From Pontibacter pamirensis (GTDB taxonomy: Bacteria; Bacteroidota; Bacteroidia; Cytophagales; Hymenobacteraceae): a stretch of DNA of 64,000 nt. The position numbers and the translations under genes are program-made. Numbering within the stretch: position 1 is the first letter of the stretch; each line of letters opens with the position of its first letter. The notes below the pieces were generated by a model. The model did not search any database. It was not told the DNA's origin and saw only the letters and a list, made by a program, of their open reading frames with translations. The stretch covers positions 124,001 through 188,000 of the forward strand of contig NZ_SSNI01000005.1 in the NCBI RefSeq assembly GCF_010015475.1. The letters run 5' to 3'. Shown here piece after piece: positions 1 to 8,902 of the stretch.

Positions 1-495
1 GAACTCCTGAACCTGGTGGCAAAGTATGAGGACACCCACATTATCATTCAGTCGGATGTAAAGGGGGAGTTCAACGGAGCCACCCTGATGCTCTTTTCAG
101 ATGACCACATTGTCCGGCTTTCCGAGATTTGCCTCAGTATGCTGGAGGTGCAGAAAGGGGAACTGACAGTGATGCAGGAGTCGCTGCTACTGGAGATAAG
201 CAACATCATCACGGGCGCCCTTGTCACGCAGCTGGCCAACATCCTCAAAGCCAATATCTACGGGTCGCCGCCTAAAGCCCCTAAAAGCCACATCGCCGAC
301 TCACTCAAAGGCATACTGGTGCAGCACCCGCTGTTTCAGCCACTTGTTTTCACGGTGATTACACAATTTACCCATAACTCTAAAAGCGTGGAGTTGCCGC
401 TGCTTTTGTTCTTTGATACCAACACACTGCTTAAAATGCTGGATACTATTCGCGCCTTCGAGCTTGGTAAAAACAATTTAACGGAAACCGATTAA
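1..495 (+). CDS. CheC-family chemotaxis phosphatase, 3' part
   Basis: The reading frame is open to the first base of the window, so this is the C-terminal 164 residues of a longer protein whose start lies outside. It carries one copy of the CheC phosphatase signature S-x3-E-x2-N-x22-P: the segment ESLLLEISN is followed 23 residues later by the second proline of GSPP. In CheC/CheX proteins the Glu and Asn of this motif dephosphorylate CheY-P or related response-regulator receivers. No second motif is visible in the part seen, so it probably has one active site. The family is well supported; the actual partner regulator is not visible here. Confidence 0.75.
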   Translation, partial: ELLNLVAKYEDTHIIIQSDVKGEFNGATLMLFSDDHIVRLSEICLSMLEVQKGELTVMQESLLLEISNIITGALVTQLANILKANIYGSPPKAPKSHIADSLKGILVQHPLFQPLVFTVITQFTHNSKSVELPLLLFFDTNTLLKMLDTIRAFELGKNNLTETD

Positions 496-546
496 GGGGA
501 TTAGCAGTAAGTGTAGCTAAAAATTAAGCTATACCTTACCCTTTGC

Positions 547-1362
547 ATGCCAGAAAAAAAGCAGAATCTGAGCCGCTATGAGATTATCGGTTACATACTT
601 ATTACAGCTGGTGCCATCGTACTGATATGGGGAACCATCAAATTCAACCTTGTACATGAACTGTATGCCGAAACCGGCGAAAGGGAAGGGGGCACGTTTG
701 GGGAGTATGGCGAGTTTATAGGTGGTATTGTCGGTTCACTATGGGCGCTGGCCGGGGTATTCCTTTTCTTTGCCACCCTCACCTATCAAAAGCGGGAGTT
801 TGAACTGCAGCGCTTCGAGTTGCACAAGACTCAGAAGATATTCCAGCAGCAGAACTTCTCTACGCTCTACATTAGCTTCATTAACAAGCACAACGATATC
901 ATCGACTCCCTTACCGCTTATGACATCAACAAGAGCGAGCGGAGAGGCACCAACTTTTTCGTCTTCTTTCAGGAGAAGGTGCAGTCCTCATTCATACAGA
1001 AAGTACGGGACCTGCAGCCTCAGGATAGAACGGAGGAAGCGCTGTTAAGCATTTTCCGCGATTATTTCACCTACCACTTCTCCTTTTACCAGAACAGCCT
1101 GGACCCTTACCTCAAAAACCTAAGTGTGCTGTTTAAGCTCATTCAACGCTACCGTTCTGAAACGCATGACAAGGGTGAATACTATAGTTTTATCACCAAA
1201 GCGAGCTTTACGCAGTCGGAGCTGTTCCTGATTTACCACGTGGCGCAGTTTAACCTGCTGAAGGAGTTTAATGCCTTTGATGATGCCTTTGATGTTTTTG
1301 AGGACTTGGTGGAGGAGTATAAAGTTGACACCATCATTAAGAAAGAGCAGCACACGGCATAG
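547..1362 (+). CDS. putative phage abortive infection membrane protein (putAbiC-like)
   Basis: A 271-residue protein with two N-terminal membrane segments (about residues 12-32 and 58-78). Between and after them it has the sequence GEYGEFIGGIVGS and a basic, Glu-rich helix, then a soluble alpha-helical domain with many aromatic residues. The arrangement of a GxxGxxxGG-containing second helix followed by a YQKREFELQR-type coiled segment is what I know from the putative phage abortive infection family (PF16872). That name rests on weak similarity to AbiC and its function in most genomes is untested. It stands alone, with no restriction or toxin gene beside it. Start ATG at 547 lies 51 bases after the preceding stop. 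Confidence 0.6.
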   Translation: MPEKKQNLSRYEIIGYILITAGAIVLIWGTIKFNLVHELYAETGEREGGTFGEYGEFIGGIVGSLWALAGVFLFFATLTYQKREFELQRFELHKTQKIFQQQNFSTLYISFINKHNDIIDSLTAYDINKSERRGTNFFVFFQEKVQSSFIQKVRDLQPQDRTEEALLSIFRDYFTYHFSFYQNSLDPYLKNLSVLFKLIQRYRSETHDKGEYYSFITKASFTQSELFLIYHVAQFNLLKEFNAFDDAFDVFEDLVEEYKVDTIIKKEQHTA

Positions 1363-1424
1363 TCGGGTCTGTAGTAGCACAGCAAGAGTGAGGTGCTAAA
1401 GCTATTACCTGACTTGTTTGGTAC

Positions 1425-1610
1425 GTTTTCAGTCCCAGCGGGACGTTCTGTTGCTAGAAATCAATCCGGGTAATACTCAAGCTCCAGTAGAGCGATCTGT
1501 TTGGGATATTTTTATAGGTCGCTCTTTTGGAGCTAAAAGCATCCGGTACTATCAGCCTATCAGCAGGTCGCCCCGCCGGGGCTGTTGGAGGATAGCGGCT
1601 AATAAACAAG
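1425..1610. repeat. composite palindromic REP-like repeat
   Basis: This gene-free stretch is built of three inverted repeats. GTCCCagcGGGAC lies at 1432-1444. A long imperfect hairpin has arms 1480-1498 and 1516-1534 (16 of 19 positions paired, ends AGCTCC/GGAGCT). GCCCCgCcGGGGC lies at 1570-1582. The last and first are each followed by similar CTGTTG-type tails. This is the look of the dispersed palindromic elements found between genes in many Bacteroidota. A 66-codon frame crosses it at 1418-1618, but its codons are dictated by the palindromes and it is not counted as a gene. Copy number elsewhere in the genome would decide. Confidence 0.5.
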
Positions 1611-1733
1611 GTAAATAATTAACACATTGGCCCCCAATGCAGTATATGTTTGTACTGATGTTTCACTTTTGATACTAGCGGCAGATTTCGTTTTTTTGCC
1701 TTGATTTCAATATTCAACCTTTCATACCCATTG

Positions 1734-3065
1734 ATGAACGCTTTAGGCAGACATATTTTAGTTGAGTTTTACGATTGCTCTCCTGAGCTGATGAACGATG
1801 TTATTCATATTGAGAACAGCATGGTAGCCGCTGCCGAAACAGCCGGAGCCACCGTCATCAACAGTACATTTCACCATTTCTCGCCCTATGGCGTTTCCGG
1901 GGTGGTGGTGATACAGGAAAGCCATCTGGCCATTCATACCTGGCCAGAGTATGGGTATGCCGCCGTAGACCTGTTCACCTGTGGCGACTCCGTTGACCCC
2001 TGGGTATCCTATAATTTTCTGAAAGATGCCTTCGAAGCAGGCCATGGCTCTTCAATGGAGCTGCGCCGCGGCCAACTAAGCCTGCTGAAGCGCAACGATT
2101 TTAACCTGGATAGCCTGCGCGATGTGGAGCCGAAGTCCATTGAGGCAGATGGCACCATTACCCGAGATGTATGGTTCACGGAGCGCGACGAGAACATTGC
2201 GCTGTCGCTGAAGCACTCTGGTAAGCAGCTCTACAAGAAAGACTCGCCTTACCAGCGCGTGGAAATATATGAAACATTGGCATACGGCAACATGCTCACG
2301 CTGGACGGCATGGTGATGTGCACGCAGAAAGACGAGTACGTGTACCATGAGATGATCACACACGTGCCGATGTTCAGCCATACCAAAGCAAAGCGTGCAC
2401 TAGTAATAGGCGGTGGTGACGGTGGTACGGTGCGTGAACTGCTGCGCCACAAACAACTGGAAGAAGTGACGCTAGTGGAAATTGACGAACTGGTGATAGA
2501 AGCCTGCAAACTGCACCTGCCGGAAACAGCCATTGCATTTGATAACCCGCGCCTGAACCTGCTGGTGGAAGATGGCATAAAGTATATCAACGAGTGCGAA
2601 GACGGCCGTTACGACCTCATCATTGTGGACTCTGCAGACCCGGTTGGGCCGGGAGAGGGCTTGTTTACCGCTGAGTTCTACAGCCAGGTACACCGCTGCC
2701 TTACTTCGGATGGCGTGATGGTGACGCAGTCGGAGTCGCCGCGCTTTAACAGTGGCGTGTTCGTAGAAATTTACGATACTTACAAGCAGATTTTCGGGCA
2801 GGACAAGGTGCATTGTTACCTAGCAGCCATTCCTACCTATCCAACGGGCACTTGGAGCTTCTCCTATTCATCGAAAGGAGAGTCGCACCCGTTACGTTTC
2901 AATATGGAGGCAGCTGGCAGGTTTTCTCAGGAGCAAGGTCTGCAATACTATAATGAGGCCATTCATACCGCAGCCTTTGCGCTTCCAAATTTTGTAAAGG
3001 AGCTGCTGGTAAATAAATCAGACAATACAATTCAAGAATACTCTGCAGAACCAACAAATGAATAG
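1734..3065 (+). CDS. bifunctional S-adenosylmethionine decarboxylase / spermidine synthase
   Basis: A 443-residue fusion. Residues 1 to about 125 form a prokaryotic AdoMet decarboxylase: the cleavage site ESH puts the pyruvoyl-forming serine at residue 63, followed by HTWPE and the CGD segment with the conserved Cys. From about residue 145 comes a complete spermidine synthase with YQxVEIYET, the substrate strand [17 protein letters not shown], the SAM site VIGGGDGGT, the acidic VEID, and the catalytic region [12 protein letters not shown]. The first half makes decarboxylated AdoMet; the second transfers its aminopropyl group to putrescine. Start at ATG 1734 is preferred over a TTG 33 bases upstream because [11 protein letters not shown] matches the family start. 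The stop overlaps the ureohydrolase gene, so both are likely co-translated. Confidence 0.9.
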   Translation: MNALGRHILVEFYDCSPELMNDVIHIENSMVAAAETAGATVINSTFHHFSPYGVSGVVVIQESHLAIHTWPEYGYAAVDLFTCGDSVDPWVSYNFLKDAFEAGHGSSMELRRGQLSLLKRNDFNLDSLRDVEPKSIEADGTITRDVWFTERDENIALSLKHSGKQLYKKDSPYQRVEIYETLAYGNMLTLDGMVMCTQKDEYVYHEMITHVPMFSHTKAKRALVIGGGDGGTVRELLRHKQLEEVTLVEIDELVIEACKLHLPETAIAFDNPRLNLLVEDGIKYINECEDGRYDLIIVDSADPVGPGEGLFTAEFYSQVHRCLTSDGVMVTQSESPRFNSGVFVEIYDTYKQIFGQDKVHCYLAAIPTYPTGTWSFSYSSKGESHPLRFNMEAAGRFSQEQGLQYYNEAIHTAAFALPNFVKELLVNKSDNTIQEYSAEPTNE

Positions 3066-4128
3066 CAAAGAGCAAAAAATAGCCAACTTCGATCCAAACG
3101 GTGTCGGTGATAGCAGCGGAGGTCTTTTTGGCCTGCCCTTCACAATAGAAGAATCTGAAGTAGTGATTATCCCCACACCCTGGGAAGTAACTGTTTCCTA
3201 CAGTGCCGGTACCGCGCAGGGGCCGCAGGCTGTAAAAGATGCCTCGCCGCAGCTGGATTTGTATGAGCCGCACATCAAAGATGCCTGGAAACTGGGTATT
3301 GCCATGGAGGAAGTCTCTGAAGAATGGGCCGCCACCAGTGAGGTGCTGCGTGGTAAGGCAGAGGCTTACATCAACTGGCTGGAGGCCGGAAGTCCAGAGG
3401 TTGGCAGAGCGCAGTTCGAAAACCTGCCAGCTGAAGTAACACAGAAGGGAGAAGAGTTTTTGCAGTGGCTGAAACAAAAATCCCTGGACTACCTGGAGCA
3501 GGGCAAGCTGGTAGGCGTTTTGGGCGGTGACCATAGTACTCCGCTGGGCCTGATGCATGCGCTGGCAGAAAAACACGAAGATTATGGCATCCTGCAAATA
3601 GACGCGCACGCCGACTTGCGGGATGCTTACGAAGGATTTGAGTATTCTCATGCTTCCATCATGTTCAACGCCCTGAAGCTTCCGCAGGTAAAGAAACTGG
3701 TGCAAGTAGGCATACGGGACTTGGCGCAGTCTGAGGCGGAGATGGCCGAGCAGTCAAACGGACGCATCACCATCTTCTACGATGCTAAACTGAAGGAGAA
3801 ACTATTTGAAGGCGACAGCTGGAAGAAAGAGTGCAAGAAAATCATCGCGCAGCTGCCGCAGAAAGTATACATCAGTTTTGATATTGATGGGCTTGATCCC
3901 AAACTGTGCCCCGGAACCGGTACGCCGGTGCCAGGTGGTTTGGAGTTTGAGCAGGCGATGTTCCTTGTAAAGCAGCTGGTGAAGTCAGGTCGTGAGATCA
4001 TCGGGTTTGACCTTTGTGAAGTAGCACCCGGCGACAGCGAGTGGAACGGCAACGTGGGTGCCCGCGTGCTGCTGAAGCTATGCAACCTGATGGCCGCATC
4101 GCAGAAGCGCCTAGAAGCGCAGTTCTAG
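3058..4128 (+). CDS. speB: arginase/agmatinase-family ureohydrolase
   Basis: A 356-residue ureohydrolase with all manganese-binding motifs: [14 protein letters not shown] and SFDIDGLDP, plus the GTGTPVPGG loop near the active site and the C-terminal EVAPG. The ATG overlaps the last eight bases of the spermidine synthase fusion, which argues that it feeds putrescine to that enzyme. The natural reading is agmatinase (agmatine to putrescine and urea), but the family also includes arginases and formiminoglutamases and substrate cannot be fixed from sequence alone. The stretch between residues 60 and 140 is longer than in compact bacterial agmatinases. No arginine decarboxylase is in the window. 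A strong terminator lies 78 bases after the stop. Confidence 0.8.
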   Translation: MNSKEQKIANFDPNGVGDSSGGLFGLPFTIEESEVVIIPTPWEVTVSYSAGTAQGPQAVKDASPQLDLYEPHIKDAWKLGIAMEEVSEEWAATSEVLRGKAEAYINWLEAGSPEVGRAQFENLPAEVTQKGEEFLQWLKQKSLDYLEQGKLVGVLGGDHSTPLGLMHALAEKHEDYGILQIDAHADLRDAYEGFEYSHASIMFNALKLPQVKKLVQVGIRDLAQSEAEMAEQSNGRITIFYDAKLKEKLFEGDSWKKECKKIIAQLPQKVYISFDIDGLDPKLCPGTGTPVPGGLEFEQAMFLVKQLVKSGREIIGFDLCEVAPGDSEWNGNVGARVLLKLCNLMAASQKRLEAQF

Positions 4129-4205
4129 CAAGCAGAATAGCAGGACTGGTAACGGCTAAGATTGTGGTTATTGCATAGTAAGCCCAATCAAGAAGTAATA
4201 GCTAT

Positions 4206-4247
4206 AAACCCTCTCAAAGCACTGTGCCTTGAGAGGGTTTTCTTTTT
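4206..4247 (+). terminator. terminator after polyamine operon
   Basis: Arms AAACCCTCTCAAAGCAC and its near complement GCCTTGAGAGGGTTT are followed by TCTTTTTG. It closes the polyamine gene pair. Confidence 0.85.
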
Positions 4248-4344
4248 GTACATCACCGAAAGAATAAAACAGAAGCTATCTTTATGTGAATTGCACCGTA
4301 AGCAAAACACAGAATTAACAAAAAAACATATTTAATAAAGATCT

Positions 4345-4686
4345 ATGGGATTGATAATAAAACTTTTAATTGTTGTGGCTGCAGCCTTGTTTTCATCTTA
4401 CCTGTTGCCTGGCGTTCATATAACAGGCTTCTTATCGGCAGTACTGTTAGCCATTGTGCTTGCGGTGCTGAACACGATTGTGAAGCCAATACTGATATTC
4501 CTGACCATTCCGGTTACTATTTTAACCCTTGGCTTGTTTCTGCTGGTCATCAATGCACTGATTATTTTACTTGCTGGTGTTATTGTGCCGGGTTTCACCG
4601 TAGACGGGTTTTGGTGGGCGCTATTATTTAGCCTGGTGATGTCTATCACAGCCGCCGTAATGGATATGATATTTGCCCGCTCATAA
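4345..4686 (+). CDS. 4-TM phage-holin-like family protein (PF04020)
   Basis: A 113-residue, almost wholly hydrophobic protein with four predicted membrane helices, near residues 5-22, 28-48, 54-78 and 88-110. The turns N-x-I-V-K-P between helices 2 and 3 and VPGFTVDGFWWALLFS before helix 4 are characteristic of the mycobacterial 4-TM phage holin family, which is common as a single chromosomal gene in bacteria with no phage context. Nothing here suggests lysis: no endolysin or phage gene is nearby. Physiological function is unknown. A bidirectional terminator separates it from the convergent copper protein gene. Confidence 0.75.
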   Translation: MGLIIKLLIVVAAALFSSYLLPGVHITGFLSAVLLAIVLAVLNTIVKPILIFLTIPVTILTLGLFLLVINALIILLAGVIVPGFTVDGFWWALLFSLVMSITAAVMDMIFARS

Positions 4687-4701
4687 GATTCGAAACACAT
4701 T

Positions 4702-4747
4702 ATAAAAGAAGCGGGGCCAGCATTTATGCTGGCCCCGCTTCTTTTAT
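4702..4747. terminator. bidirectional terminator
   Basis: A near-perfect hairpin (AAAAGAAGCGGGGCCAGCA, loop, TGCTGGCCCCGCTTCTTTT) with A and T runs on opposite flanks. It serves both the holin-like gene on the plus strand and the copper protein gene on the minus strand. Confidence 0.9.
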
Positions 4748-4764
4748 TTTATTATAAAATGAGT

Positions 4765-5100
4765 TTACTTCTTTTGCATCCACTCCTCACAAGCGTCAGC
4801 ACATTCCTTGCAGGCGTCAGCGCACTTCTGGCAGTGGTCATGGTCATGCTTGCGGCACTCTGCTTCACATTGGCGGCAAATCTCAACGCACTCCCGCATC
4901 ACATGTTTGGCATGTTCGGAGTTACGGGCCACAAAGCGGGCAGTTAAAAGACAGATGTCAGCACAGTCGCGGTCCAGCATAATACAACGGGCCATCATTT
5001 TCACGTTGTCTTCCTGCAGGCACAAAGTGGCGCAGGTTTCACAGGCTGTCATGCATTTTACAAGTACGTGCTCCAGGTTGTTTGTTATCTCTGATTTCAT
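4765..5100 (-). CDS. four-helix-bundle copper-storage protein (Csp-like)
   Basis: A 111-residue protein with 16 cysteines, most in C-x2-C, C-x3-C or C-x6-C spacings along predicted helices, plus a His-rich turn (KHDHDHC). This is the pattern of the four-helix-bundle copper-binding family (PF03860), in which Cys residues line the core and hold many Cu(I) ions. There is no Tat or Sec signal, so it should be cytosolic like Csp3. It is convergent with the holin-like gene and faces away from recQ. The upstream 160 bases may hold its regulatory site, but I recognise no copper-sensor operator. Confidence 0.85.
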   Translation of the reverse strand: MKSEITNNLEHVLVKCMTACETCATLCLQEDNVKMMARCIMLDRDCADICLLTARFVARNSEHAKHVMRECVEICRQCEAECRKHDHDHCQKCADACKECADACEEWMQKK

Positions 5101-5215
5101 AGTTATAGGTTTATTTTTGTGTGTATTGTTGCTTTAAGATACGGGTGCAGGAGAGCATGGTTGTTTTATGGTATCCTGTTGAGCCGCTGAACCTGCAGAT
5201 GCAGGAAATTATAAT

Positions 5216-5223
5216 TATCTTTG
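5216..5223 (+). promoter_or_regulatory. possible Bacteroidota -7 element for recQ
   Basis: TATCTTTG matches the TAnnTTTG -7 consensus of the Bacteroidota primary sigma factor and lies 43 bases before the recQ start. No TTTG-type -33 element is seen at the expected 19-20 base spacing, so confidence is modest. Confidence 0.35.
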
Positions 5224-5266
5224 TAATTTAGAGAGAAGCTGATGTAAGGCTTTAGGAGATAAACAC

Positions 5267-7411
5267 ATGGTAACGATAAGAGAGGCGAGGGAAGCCCTGA
5301 AACTATATTTTGGCTACGAGCAATTCCGGCCGATGCAGGAAAAGATCATCTCCGACTTGCTGCAGAAAAAGGACGTGGTGGTGCTAATGCCTACAGGTGG
5401 AGGAAAGTCAGTGTGTTACCAGGTGCCCGCCGTGGTGCAGCCGGGCATATGCGTGGTTATATCACCTTTAATAGCCCTGATGAAAGACCAGGTGGAGGCG
5501 CTGCTGGCAAACGGCATTCCTGCTGCTTACATCAACAGTTCCCAAAACGCTGATCAGCAGTATCAGATTGAAAACCAATGCTTAGAAGGCAAGCTGAAGC
5601 TGTTGTATGTGTCGCCTGAGAAACTCCTTTCTTCTGGTTTCCTGTCGTTTTTGAGCCGGGTAAAAGTATCGCTGTTTGCCGTAGACGAGGCGCACTGTAT
5701 CTCCTCCTGGGGCCATGATTTCCGGCCAGAGTATACCCAGCTTAAAGCCCTGAAGCAGCAGTTCCCGGACATACCTGTAGTGGCACTGACAGCCACAGCC
5801 GACAGACTTACCCAAAAAGATATTCAGGAGCAGCTGTACCTGCAGGACCCGGAGGTATTTGTCGCCTCCTTCGACAGGCCGAACATTAACCTGATGGTGA
5901 AGCCCGGGCGGGACCGCTTTAATAAGATAACGGAGTTTATCAGTAACAGACCCAAGCAACCGGGCATTATCTACTGCCTTAGCCGGAAGGGGACAGAGTC
6001 GATGGCAAAAAAGCTGAAGCAGAATGGCTTTAACGCCACATTTTACCATGCCGGTTTGTCGGCACCACTGCGGGCGAAGGCACAGGAGGCTTTCCTGAAG
6101 GACGACGTGCAGATTGTATGCGCCACCGTAGCGTTTGGTATGGGTATCGACAAGTCGAATGTGCGGTGGGTGATTCATTATAACCTGCCAAAGAACATAG
6201 AAGGATATTACCAGGAGATTGGCCGTGCCGGGCGTGATGGCGCCAAAGCGGATGCCCTGCTGTTTTACTCTTTCGCGGATGTGATGAACATGCGCAACAT
6301 GCTGCAGGAAAACGAAACGGACAAGAAGCAAACTGAGCTGCAGCTGGTGAAGCTGGAGCGTATGCAGCAGTTTGCTGAAGCCGCCGCCTGTCGCCGCCGC
6401 ATCCTGCTGCAGTATTTCGGGGAGACGATGCAGAAAGACTGCGGCAACTGCGACATCTGCCGGAATCCGCCCACCACATTTGATGGAACGCAACTGGTGC
6501 AGAAAGCGCTCTCGGCCATTGCCCGCACCCAGGAGCGCGCCAATATGGGCCTGCTGGTAGATGTACTGCGCGGTGCACGCAACAGCCAGGTAATACAATC
6601 CGGCTTTGACAAAATTAAGACCTATGGTGCCGGCCGCGATGTAAACACGCTGGACTGGCACCGCTACCTGCACCAGATGCTGAATAGCGGGCTGGTGGAA
6701 ATGGCCTATGACCAGGGTTATACCCTGAAGCTGACAGAGCAAAGCCGTGAAGTGCTCTTCGACGGAAAGCAGGTAAAGCTGGTGAAGTTTGAAGAGGTGA
6801 AGCAGGCAGAGGAAGCAGCAGCCGCCAAACCGCGTCCGAAGCGGGAGCTGATTAAAGATGCTCTTTTCGAGCGACTGCGTGCGCTAAGAAAGCGACTGGC
6901 AGATGAAATGGGTGTTCCGCCCTATGTTGTCTTTACCGATAATACCCTGCAGGAGATGGCAGCTGAAAGGCCAACCAATAGAATCTCGATGCTAGCCATT
7001 TCTGGGGTAGGAGCGCAAAAGTACGATCGGTTCGGAGACACTTTCATCACCGCAATCATCGACTTCATAAACGAGGAGCAGGCAAAGGGCACAAAGATGA
7101 AAGGTGCCACGCACCTCGCCACCTTTGAACTGTTGCAGCAGGGGAAAACAATAGAGCAGATTTCGAAGGAGCGCAGCCTGAACCCAGTAACCATTTATTC
7201 TCACCTGGCCACACTCTACGAGCAAGGGTATCATGTAAACGTGTCGAAGTATGTCACGAAGCCAGAATACCAGGCCATCGCTATCGCCATTGCCAAGCAC
7301 GGCACAGAGGCGAAGCTAAAGGATTTGTATGAGGCGCTTGGCGAACAGTACGAGTACTATAAAATTAGGCTTGCCGTCTCTATTTACAAAAAACAGAATA
7401 GTTGGGCATAA
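5267..7411 (+). CDS. recQ: ATP-dependent DNA helicase RecQ
   Basis: A 714-residue superfamily 2 helicase that unwinds DNA 3' to 5' in recombination and fork repair. Walker A GGGKS has its lysine at residue 47, the Walker B box reads DEAHC (Asp140), motif V is ATVAFGMGIDK and motif VI QEIGRAGRDG. The RQC zinc-binding cysteines (CRRR, then CGNCDIC) follow, then a winged helix, an HRDC domain around residues 535-605, and a C-terminal helix-turn-helix extension typical of Bacteroidota and some Firmicutes RecQ proteins. The ATG at 5267 is preceded by TAGGAG at good spacing. It is monocistronic, with a terminator directly downstream. Confidence 0.95.
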   Translation: MVTIREAREALKLYFGYEQFRPMQEKIISDLLQKKDVVVLMPTGGGKSVCYQVPAVVQPGICVVISPLIALMKDQVEALLANGIPAAYINSSQNADQQYQIENQCLEGKLKLLYVSPEKLLSSGFLSFLSRVKVSLFAVDEAHCISSWGHDFRPEYTQLKALKQQFPDIPVVALTATADRLTQKDIQEQLYLQDPEVFVASFDRPNINLMVKPGRDRFNKITEFISNRPKQPGIIYCLSRKGTESMAKKLKQNGFNATFYHAGLSAPLRAKAQEAFLKDDVQIVCATVAFGMGIDKSNVRWVIHYNLPKNIEGYYQEIGRAGRDGAKADALLFYSFADVMNMRNMLQENETDKKQTELQLVKLERMQQFAEAAACRRRILLQYFGETMQKDCGNCDICRNPPTTFDGTQLVQKALSAIARTQERANMGLLVDVLRGARNSQVIQSGFDKIKTYGAGRDVNTLDWHRYLHQMLNSGLVEMAYDQGYTLKLTEQSREVLFDGKQVKLVKFEEVKQAEEAAAAKPRPKRELIKDALFERLRALRKRLADEMGVPPYVVFTDNTLQEMAAERPTNRISMLAISGVGAQKYDRFGDTFITAIIDFINEEQAKGTKMKGATHLATFELLQQGKTIEQISKERSLNPVTIYSHLATLYEQGYHVNVSKYVTKPEYQAIAIAIAKHGTEAKLKDLYEALGEQYEYYKIRLAVSIYKKQNSWA

Positions 7412-7433
7412 AAGCAATTCTAAATATACCCAC

Positions 7434-7479
7434 AAAAAACAGGAAAGGCTGCTCAACACTGGCAGCCTTTCCTGTTTAA
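7434..7479. terminator. terminator between recQ and the subtilase gene
   Basis: Hairpin AACAGGAAAGGCTGC / GCAGCCTTTCCTGTT flanked by an A run and a T-rich end. It sits between convergent genes and can work both ways. Confidence 0.85.
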
Positions 7480-7492
7480 GATAACACCTTAC

Positions 7493-8902
7493 TTAGTTCA
7501 CTGAGGCAATTGGATCGGGTGTGTTGTCTTTGTCTCCGGTGATAGTACCCTGTGCATAAACAGTGCCTCTTAGCAGGAGCACGCCCGCCACATGAGGAGC
7601 AGCCATGGAAGTGCCGAAGGCACCGCCGCCAATCCCTCCACCTTTTGTAGTGACAGTCACATTCACACCAGGGGCCGCGAAATCAACAGCGGCACCGTAG
7701 TTCGAACGGTCCCACAGACGTCTGTAGCTGTCCATGGCAGAAACTGTATAGACCCCTGGCGCATCTACACGGGCAGGAGAGCTTTCATAACAATCTACGG
7801 CACTGTTACCTGCTGCTATGGCAAACAAGATGCCTTTGGCTGCCGCTGTTTTCACCGCATTATCAAGTGTTGTAGACATGCCGCTTCCCAGGCTTAAGTT
7901 TACCACATCACCCGGCTTCCCATTGTTGCCCACATGGTTTACGGCGTTAATTGCCCGCGACAGTGTGCCTGCACCTGCATCATCAAAAACACGAAGTGCC
8001 ACAATAGTAGCGTTGGCTGCTACCCCGATTATTCCGGACCCATTGTTTCTAGCCGCGATGATACCGGCAACAGAGGTGCCGTGGCCATAACCGTCCTCCA
8101 CCGATGGATTCTTATAGATAAGGGACAAGCTTCTGTTCAGGTCCACGTTCAGGTCCGGGTGGTCCGTATCGATGCCTGAGTCAATCACCCAAACAGTTTT
8201 ACCGGTGCCGTCGCCGTAGCCAACGAGTTCAATATTCCAGGGAACCTCCTCACCAACTAAAGGCGTGATAGTAGTATAGGCTGGCGCTGCCGGAGCTGAT
8301 TCTTTTGGAGTCGTTGGTGCAGCAGGAGTTGGTTCTGATGGTGCAGGCACGGTAGGCTCTGGTTCTACCGGAGCAGGCTCGGCTGGCGTAGGAGTTGGCT
8401 CCTCGGGTGCAGTAGGCCTGTTCTTGCCATTGCCACTATTTTTTGGGTTGCCAAACTTCGTGAAGATAGCTTTAGAAGCTTTGCTAAGGAGTACATAACG
8501 GTCCTGTTCCACATAAGCTATTTCCGGGCGTTTGCGGATTGCTGCCAGTTGATCTTCGGTAAGGCGGGCTGCAAAACCTTTTATTACCCCCTCATACACC
8601 TGGCTTACATCGGCCGGTTCAATTCCGGAGGCATCATATAGCTTCTGACGTATCTTAAGTGCTGAGGTACGCACAGCAGAAAGCTCTCCTGCCTTGCTTT
8701 TAGAAGCAACAGTATCATTGTTTTTAAAAACGATGATATATTGGCCTTCAATAGGCTGACCTTGGGTGAGGTTGTCAGTAGCGACAGGTGAGGCGAACTG
8801 GTTTACCATGAGTTCCTCTTTCTGGCAACCAGTAGTAATGCCCAGAATAGCTGCCAGAGCAAAACAGGACAGAGATTTTCTAAGGGTGCATGTTAACAAC
8901 AT
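7493..8902 (-). CDS. S8 family subtilisin-like serine protease, lipoprotein-type signal
   Basis: A 469-residue exported protease. The start is placed at the ATG that gives the signal MLLTCTLRKSLSCFALAAIL with a lipobox-like GITTGC; an upstream in-frame ATG would put 27 hydrophilic residues before it. An inhibitor I9 propeptide follows (YIIVFKN to YVEQDRYV). A Pro/Ala/Glu-rich linker of about 60 residues (repeated PAPVEPEP-like units) comes next, then the catalytic domain with Asp in VIDSGIDTDHPDL, His in GHGTSVAG, the oxyanion Asn in AAGN and Ser in GTSMAAPHVAG. All triad residues are present. The Pro-rich linker may tether the domain away from the membrane. It is transcribed away from the repressor gene across a 537-base gap. 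Confidence 0.9.
   Translation of the reverse strand: MLLTCTLRKSLSCFALAAILGITTGCQKEELMVNQFASPVATDNLTQGQPIEGQYIIVFKNNDTVASKSKAGELSAVRTSALKIRQKLYDASGIEPADVSQVYEGVIKGFAARLTEDQLAAIRKRPEIAYVEQDRYVLLSKASKAIFTKFGNPKNSGNGKNRPTAPEEPTPTPAEPAPVEPEPTVPAPSEPTPAAPTTPKESAPAAPAYTTITPLVGEEVPWNIELVGYGDGTGKTVWVIDSGIDTDHPDLNVDLNRSLSLIYKNPSVEDGYGHGTSVAGIIAARNNGSGIIGVAANATIVALRVFDDAGAGTLSRAINAVNHVGNNGKPGDVVNLSLGSGMSTTLDNAVKTAAAKGILFAIAAGNSAVDCYESSPARVDAPGVYTVSAMDSYRRLWDRSNYGAAVDFAAPGVNVTVTTKGGGIGGGAFGTSMAAPHVAGVLLLRGTVYAQGTITGDKDNTPDPIASVN

Noticed and set aside
1418..1618. 66-codon plus-strand frame
   Set aside because: It crosses the composite palindromic repeat, has no start signal and its residues follow the repeats, so it is taken as non-coding.
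1701..1733. Upstream TTG start for the polyamine fusion gene
   Set aside because: It would add eleven residues that the AdoMet decarboxylase family does not have; the ATG at 1734 gives Ser63 at its usual position.
2899..3705. 268-codon minus-strand frame across the polyamine operon
   Set aside because: It is antisense to two well-supported enzymes and has no recognisable product.
4345..4686. A prophage lysis gene
   Set aside because: The protein belongs to the 4-TM holin-like family but there is no phage gene around it, so a prophage is not supported.
4726..5137. Plus-strand frames opposite the copper protein gene
   Set aside because: They mirror the Cys-rich coding sequence; the minus-strand product is a clear family member.
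5582..6742. 386-codon minus-strand frame inside recQ
   Set aside because: It is opposite helicase motifs and shows no domain; long antisense frames are common in this codon usage.
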